NCBI GenBank assembly: GCA_024114885.1
Contig: CP099429.1
Coordinates: 1,302,001-1,366,000, forward strand
Source: Septoria linicola
Lineage: Eukaryota; Ascomycota; Dothideomycetes; Mycosphaerellales; Mycosphaerellaceae
Length of the DNA stretch: 64,000 bases
Reading direction: 5' to 3'
The stretch's first letter is position 1; each line of letters starts with the position of its first letter. Shown in pieces: positions 61,611 through 64,000 of the stretch. The translations under genes and the position numbers were made by a program. Under the pieces are notes generated by a model. It did not search any database, was not told where the DNA came from, and saw only the letters and a program-made list of their open reading frames with translations.

Positions 61611-62067
61611 CTTGCGACTGTGCGGTGAGGTAGCGGTCCTTGCATGAGTCAAAAAAATGGAACAAGTCTTGGGTTGGGTGAGATTGAGTAGGAAGCTGTT
61701 GTGTAGGCAGTCGTGAGGTGGGGGCTGGTCTTGACCAATGAAATTGCACGCCACGAGTACAGAACGACGAGCAACCACAACCACAACAGCAGCTGTGCTT
61801 GCATTTGAAACGCAGTATAGTCGTGTTCATAATTGATTACTATGCGCAGTCATAATCTTACAATCGTAAATCTGGTACATCTCGTTGTATCATCTCCAAC
61901 GCAACGCCGCGCTATTCAACTCAATACTCAAACCCTGTCGTGTGTATGGCAAAGAAGCTGCTCTCCTACTCATACAAGAATACTGCCCCAAGCGACCTTC
62001 GCCTCTTGAGACATTGTCGTTCGGCAAATGCCATTCCACCAGGAGTCTCGGACCATCTCCAGCGCTT
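61611..62067. other. Intergenic region
   Basis: About 460 bases between the start of the disordered-protein gene and the stop of the PH-domain gene. Short frames only. Confidence 0.4.
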
Positions 62068-64000
62068 CTAGCCTGAAGTGTAAATTCCTCGTGGAGTGAC
62101 TGCGCCCATCAAGTCGTCGATTCTGGGCAGGTCATGTACGTCGTCGTCTCTGGGATTGCTAGGCGATTGTCGCCCTTCTGCTTTCTTGGCGTAGAAAGCT
62201 TCTTTGGCTTTCTGCGCTGCGGACAGACTATCCATATATGTACGGAACTTGACAATTTCGCGCAGCAAGTAGTCGGACTTGCGTTGCCAATTCGCCAAGG
62301 CCTTGTTAAAGTTGGGATGGCGCGGTGAATACTATCAATAGTCAGTAACGCCAATCATTGAAAGGGTACATCATCACTTACCGCAAGCTCAATGGCGTGT
62401 TTGAGCTCATTGTGCTTCTCAAGCTCTTCCTCCGAGTTCTCCACGTATGCCGTCAGCTGCTTCAATTGATCCACCTCCATCAATTGGCTCGCCATCATGG
62501 ATTGTGTAGGCGGCTGCCACTCGTGAATCATGACCTTGTCCGCAGGGAGTCTGATCTTGTTGTTACCGAAGCCAGTGTCGAGACTGGAACGAAGTGAAGA
62601 CTGAAGGCTGGGTCGCTGATTCCGATTTGCCGATACGCTGTGAGTATGCCCCCTCGTGGTCATTGAAGTAGGTGGAGAAGTGAATGTCTCCGGGCGCTCG
62701 ACTAGCGCCGTGTTTACAACTTGTTCGGACCAGCCGTATTCAATGTTAGAAACCCCACCAGCCAGTGGCTCCTTGCTTAGCCGCGCGGACCAGTAGTTCG
62801 CAGTCGTCATGAACTCCATGGCGATCTCAGGTGTACCAACCTGGAAGAGATGGACTGCTCCGTTAGGCAGACTGAGCGCCCACACGTGTGGTCTTGCTTT
62901 ACTGTAACCTGGCGGTGGAAGTGTCGAGGCGATCGTCTGTCGCAGCACGAAGACCTCCAGCTGCTCTGCGTTCTCCATCCAATCGCCGCCACCCACACGT
63001 GCACCAGTAACACTTGCAGCTTTGCCAGATCTCCCAAAAGGCGCTTTCCTGCCGAGTGACTGTGATTTATTGGAAGTTCCGAATGCGAACAAAGTGAGCT
63101 TCCCTTTGCTGATGACAGCAAAACAGTCATTCCAGTTGCGCTCCTTCGACTTCCGATCCGGCGCGTCCAAGTGAGACTTGTGCTTGAGGAGACCTTCCTT
63201 GGCCCAGGGCGCACCTTCGAGCGCAAGACTCTCGTCTTCGAGCAGACCTCCAGCCATCGAGAATGACTCTGAATCGCCGCCACTAGTCTCTTCGCGGATA
63301 ATAGCAGAGGACAGGGCATTTGCGAAGCCGATGGAGTGCTTGAAGTCTCCCATGGCAGAGAGATTCGAGAAGCTGTTCACAGACGCCGATGTCAATGTCT
63401 TGTTGAAGGAGTACTTGCTACTCTGTGCAGGCGACCAGAAACCGCTCCCGTCGTCAAAGCTCGTGCGGGATGAGCCAACAGTGCTTGCTGGATAAACCTT
63501 CGGTCGCGATCGATTCGACCTGCCGGGCCACCTCATAGTAGACCTGAAATCTTTGGTGTGTGATCTGTAGGACATCGAGGACATCGCATCGGACGGCGCT
63601 TTGCTCACAATAGAACCTGATCTTCGCAGGGTACTGTTCAGATCAACGACGGATAGGTTCCGGTTGCCCATAACATCATGCGCCGACACGCCATGAAGAG
63701 GCAGTGGCTCTGTTCGGATGGAAGTGAAGAATGACTTGAGTACAGTCTCGACTTCGGCCTCCCACCCGCGCATAGTGCCAGTCCACGGACTGTTTACGAG
63801 AGCATTGGACACTCCATTTGCCGCAGATTCTGGAGTCATGGTGTCGGAGTCGTTCCGCATAGCGGAGGGTCTGATTGACAGCCTTTTCACGTTGACGTTC
63901 ATGGCGGAGGTGGAGCCCGCATCCTGCAATGGGCTTGACTGTACACGTTCTGCCGGAGTCGATGGTGTCGCTGGCGTCAGGGTTGGCGACAGAGGGTCCG
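62068..64000 (-). CDS. C-terminal part of a PH-domain Arf-GEF-like protein (5' end beyond window)
   Basis: The frame is open to the window edge and reads leftward in exons (at least) 64000-62382 and 62331-62068, joined in phase 0 over a 50-nt intron. The visible part is about 627 residues. It has a Ser/Thr-rich disordered segment, then a PH-like domain at APWAKEGLLKHKSHLD...ERNWNDCFAVISKGKLTLFAFG, split by an insertion, with the closing helix at HLFQVGTPEIAMEFMTTANYWSARLS. The tail after the PH domain (SPRHPNFNKALANWQRKSDYL, then VKFRTYMDSL) is a pattern seen in fungal Sec7-domain Arf GEFs. The Sec7 domain would lie outside this window, so the GEF assignment is not proven. The start is missing and the true gene is larger. 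Confidence 0.7.

Noticed and set aside
1..64000. Secondary-metabolite cluster, CRISPR array or integrated mobile element
   Set aside because: No PKS, NRPS, terpene cyclase, transposase, reverse transcriptase or spaced direct repeats were seen; gene content is housekeeping and fungal-specific singletons.

Overview
This 64 kb window is nuclear DNA of a filamentous ascomycete (Pezizomycotina). The gene repertoire and protein style suggest Dothideomycetes, but that class-level placement is an inference without any database search. The evidence is compact genes on both strands (about one per 2 kb), short GT-AG introns of roughly 47-114 nt with CTAAC/CTGAC-like branch points, Pezizomycotina-type families (PTH11-like rhodopsin-domain protein, CCG-1/Grg1 stress protein, STAND-type N-terminal domain, Zn2Cys6 clusters) and universal eukaryotic genes (ARP4, SPT7, RPS26, GUP1, SHMT, PSE1-type importin). 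I saw no bacterial-style operon, CRISPR array, recognisable transposon or secondary-metabolite cluster. Where a gene is spliced, exon coordinates were worked out by hand from splice signals, reading phase and protein-family continuity. They are given in each entry.

Layout. 0-9 kb: a truncated tRNA-Ala, an unknown disordered-N-terminus protein, a small coiled-coil protein, a DNAJC3/P58-type ER J-protein and a PTH11-like membrane protein. 9-19.6 kb: an EGH1-type GH5 steryl glucosidase, a metacaspase with a Q/P/Y-rich N terminus, a CCG-1/Grg1 protein, a 2.3 kb gene-poor stretch, a bZIP factor and a 2EXR/F-box-like protein. 19.8-28.9 kb: an amidoligase-family protein, an ornithine-decarboxylase-type enzyme, GUP1 (MBOAT), ARP4 and a GFA/CENP-V-type zinc protein. 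29.6-38.5 kb: a CBS(4)-PB1-transmembrane protein divergent from RPS26, a VanZ-like membrane protein, SPT7 (SAGA), and, in the same frame directly after the SPT7 stop, an ATG-less reading frame with two Zn2Cys6 clusters. 39.4-49.9 kb: a PSE1/KAP121 importin, an AAAP amino-acid transporter, an Asn/Gly-repeat protein, a YMC-type mitochondrial carrier with a 12-nt microexon and a mitochondrial MTF1-like protein. 50.3-64 kb: an AMSH/Sst2 deubiquitinase, a disordered protein, cytosolic SHMT, a 1181-residue STAND-N-terminal/TPR protein without a nucleotide-binding domain, a disordered nuclear-looking protein, and the C-terminal part of a PH-domain Arf-GEF-like gene that runs off the window.

Most genes are independent housekeeping or regulatory units and do not form a pathway. 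Thematic links are chromatin/transcription (ARP4, SPT7, bZIP, Zn2Cys6 ORF), membrane lipid and trafficking (GUP1, EGH1-like, AMSH, Arf-GEF-like), mitochondrial functions (YMC carrier, MTF1-like) and proteostasis/cell death (J-protein, metacaspase). Two divergent pairs (GUP1/ARP4 and CBS-PB1/RPS26) share intergenic spaces of about 290 bp. The most unusual items are the possible SPT7-Zn2Cys6 fusion by stop-skipping splicing, the off-by-one GC-AG boundary in GUP1, the microexon, the amidoligase, and the NLR-like protein that lacks an NTPase.
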